Assembly: GCF_020497125.1 (NCBI RefSeq) | Contig: NC_059082.1 | Coordinates: 30,588,965-30,652,964 of the forward strand | Origin: Mauremys mutica | Taxonomy: Eukaryota; Chordata; Testudines; Geoemydidae | Length of the DNA: 64,000 bases | Direction: 5' to 3' | Part shown: piece by piece, positions 61,265-64,000 of the stretch | Layout: the number at the start of each line of letters is the position of its first letter | Position numbering within the stretch: the first letter of the stretch is position 1 | Notes under the pieces: model-generated | The model's input: only the letters and a program-made list of their open reading frames with translations | The model's database searches: none | What the model was told of the DNA's origin: nothing | Program-made: the position numbers and the translations under genes

Positions 61265-64000
61265 GCTGCAGAATACTGTCATTTTTTTGAAAATAGGGAA
61301 TGGTGTGAGTTAAGGAGAGATTTTTCTCTGGGATAAGGGCCATGGTCCAGATTTCTAGCTGACAACTGAATATCTGTCCCTTTTCTGTTTAGCATGCAAA
61401 ACTTCTATAGATTGTGTAATTCTCTAGAGTAATATTTAAACTGTGTGGGAGGAATTAGCTGAAAAATCTAATCTAGAAGTATAGGAAGTACATGGACAAT
61501 TCCACTGCATCACTCTTATATTGTACCTTCCATATCTTTTACTGAGACAATTTCTGCACTTCACCCTCCAGTTCTCCTGCGCCTCAGGAATGATAAGCCT
61601 ACGAGATTTATGTTGTGATCAATATTCAGTTAAATAAATGCCATTTATAGAGCCTTACTTGGAGAAAATGGATTTTTCCTAAGCAATGCTATATCCTCTT
61701 GCTTTGGTAAAACACGGAAAAAGTCAGAAAAACCACTGACTAGGAGTCTGTACCTTGTGAAATAAATCAACTGTCTATAGAAAGTGCTGCTGAGACAGCA
61801 GCTTTGAAAGTTTTCAGAAAGCAATACAAAGAGTGGAAGTGAACTGAACCTTGAATGCCCTTCTTTAAAAGAACATTTTATAGAAATCTGTGACCGTAAG
61901 CGACCATCCAAAAGATACAGACAAATGGGTAGCCAGAAGCAATGGTTCACTGTTTGTCTATTCTTCACATGTCTCACTGAAGAGGTTTCTTTCCTTATTA
62001 CAGACTTTTTGAGAAAACTGAAGCAAAAAACAAATCTCCAAGGTGAGGATATATATAGCGGCTGCATATTTTAATTTTTTTTTGAGAATTTAGAGAAATA
62101 ATTTATATCACAATACAAAAGAAAGAGAAAGAAATATATCAAACTAATTCACAGAAATTAGATCTATTTTTTCAAATGCATATTTTCAATTTTTTAAGCA
62201 ATATACGTTTGCTTAATTGGCAGATTATTTCTTATCTTTCAGTGATATGGAAACTTGAACACACATTAATGTATAAGAGGGGAATCAGAATTATCCTCTC
62301 TGTACTATGAATTATATTATCATCTAGTTCATATATTTTGACAGGATAGTGCACTTTCCTCCTGATGGAACTCAACATGCTTTACAAGAACATCCACACA
62401 GCCACAAAGAAATTCAGCCACCGCTGGGATGAAGGTGCACAAGGACCTCAGGTAGGGAAGGTAGCAACACAAGATGCTAGTTGGTAGAGATTGGGGGGGG
62501 GGGAAATCAAAACACATTTTTAATGAAAGTTTTTGCAAATGTTTCATTTTTTTCATCAAAAAATTTAATGGCAATTTCAATTGTCAGATCAGTAGAGGTC
62601 CAAAGACTTTTCCTTCTACTTCTGTATTTTGAGGGTCTCCTTCATCCATATACCAACCCCATGCACATATCCTATGACTGTAAAGGCTGCCCTTTCCCTC
62701 AAAAATTATAACACCATTCTATAATCACCTTCCATAAGGGACAGATGTGATGTGTGCACTATGCAATACTGCTGTTGCTATTACTCCTAATACTTGGGTA
62801 AGGGAACTCTAGGGAAAAAACATGATGCAGCAGGAAGTGGTGCTGACTACTCAGGAAGTAGCAACCCTTGCTTTGTGTTAGTATTGAACCAATGATTCAG
62901 CATGTGGTTAGTAGTGGACTCAGAGACCTTAGGCTGCTGAATGTGTTTTCTTTTGGATGAGACAACAAAGAAGTGCTTAGTATCTGGTGCCAATCAAAGA
63001 TCCCAGGGACACCTCAGAAGACTCAGCAGATAAACACTGATTTCCTGATCAAATAATAATTTGGATATATTCTTTCTACCTAAAATTCCCTCATCAACTT
63101 CATGCTATGGCATTTTTCTTCACTTCCTGTCCTAAACTGTTGATTAGCAGCTCTATGAGCTCTTAATGAGTGGGTGCACATTATTCTAGAGGGATTGCAT
63201 TTCCGAAGTAGGTGAAATGTTCCCTGTATAGATGACATTTGTGAAGCATTTTACTATCTTTTAGGATGAAAGGATCTAGAAATGTAAGAAATATTTTAAT
63301 ATTTAAGATTAAATCAATAAAAGTCACTTTTTACTTCACAGTTTACCTTGCAATAGTGGTGCGATTCCCAGTCTACTGTGATTGCTAATTAAACTGTGAA
63401 AATTGAAGGAGGTTGAAAGGGAAAGTGAATATTGCTGAGAAGTTATTTGTTCCCAGTGTATATAATTTAACAGATCCCAGTTCACATAATTTCCCATTAT
63501 TCATTTTCTCCAAACTGTCTATCTCTTTGTCTCTCCCAGAAGATTATTTTAAACCTGCTTCAGTATTTCTTAGGCTGACCTCACACTTTAATTCAGTGAA
63601 TTTGGATATTGTTTCCAAAGAGTGAATGAGTATTTGGACTTAGATGACAAAGGCTAAAAAATATACTAGATCTTTTCTTTTATACTGTTTTTTTTTTTAC
63701 ATCTTAACGTAGAAACACCAGAAAGCTTGGAGCAAAATGAAACAAGTGCACGCGGAGATTCCTCTCATAATTGAATGAGGCAAAATGACCAAAAAGATCA
63801 CAGTGTTACACTCTGAAGACAGTACTGTGTTAGGATTCAAGTCAAGAACATACTCCAGTATGACCTCTTATTACAGGGTGAGATGGAAAAGAGAAAGGGC
63901 AACAACAAATACCAGAAGAACCATAAAAGCATGTTCTAAATCTGAGAGGTTTTACACAGCTAGGATGAAATCATGTTGTGGGAAACCCAAAATGTTGTGG
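61265..64000. other. Gene-free intronic stretch to window end
   Basis: AT-rich sequence with short frames lacking protein features. I found no OTUD7A exon, RNA gene or bounded transposon here. G- and T-runs occur at about 62492 and 63688. Confidence 0.5.

Noticed and set aside
61645..62067. 140-codon frame on the minus strand
   Set aside because: Same strand as OTUD7A but with no similarity to its missing exons and no acceptor/donor pair in phase.

Overview
This window is vertebrate nuclear DNA, most likely from a turtle. It holds one host gene on the minus strand: the 3' half of OTUD7A (Cezanne-2, an OTU-family deubiquitinase). The exons are well conserved with canonical GT/AG borders, separated by long AT-rich introns and surrounded by transposon copies. 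The turtle assignment is an inference. It rests on the repeat families: PIF/Harbinger elements with Myb/SANT-like accessory genes, many short hAT and Harbinger MITEs, and a retroposon ending in 'cccctctgatac' that I associate with turtle genomes. The species cannot be named. Layout: 1-12.3 kb lies downstream of OTUD7A and has no gene, only a Harbinger MITE (1408-2228), two hAT-like elements (3506-4138 and 11303-12035), an eroded LINE end (8.06-8.94 kb) and a possible LTR (9.72-10.15 kb). From 12.35 to 23.36 kb the sequence is AT-rich with few transposons and may be a very long OTUD7A 3' UTR. The five recognised coding exons, in transcription order, are 52934-52807, 48542-48393, 28248-28134, 27876-27792 and 24787-23357. 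They join with compatible phases into about 635 codons: the second half of the OTU domain including its catalytic His, a Lys/Ser-rich tail and a C-terminal A20-type zinc finger. The first ~290 residues, including the catalytic Cys, must lie beyond 64000. The most distinctive content is two PIF/Harbinger elements inside OTUD7A introns. The one at 56297-60281 has 33-nt perfect terminal inverted repeats and a TGA target duplication. It carries a broken DDE transposase (+) and a two-exon Myb/SANT-like gene (-) that converge on poly(A) signals about 30 bp apart. The one at about 42.57-45.04 kb has lost or never had the transposase end, but its Myb/SANT-like gene still reads as an uninterrupted two-exon 337-codon frame. 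In both copies the intron of the Myb-like gene contains a related open frame on the opposite strand (43725-44020 and 59067-59384) that I do not recognise. This nested frame is the best candidate here for something undescribed. Other notable structures are a 77-bp foldback retroposon with a 13-bp target duplication, a hammerhead-like motif in that retroposon family, a dispersed set of short hairpins built around 'tgaagtcaatggg', a solo LTR with a GTACC duplication, and a perfect 32-bp palindrome in a MITE. No RNA gene, CRISPR array or bacterial feature was seen.
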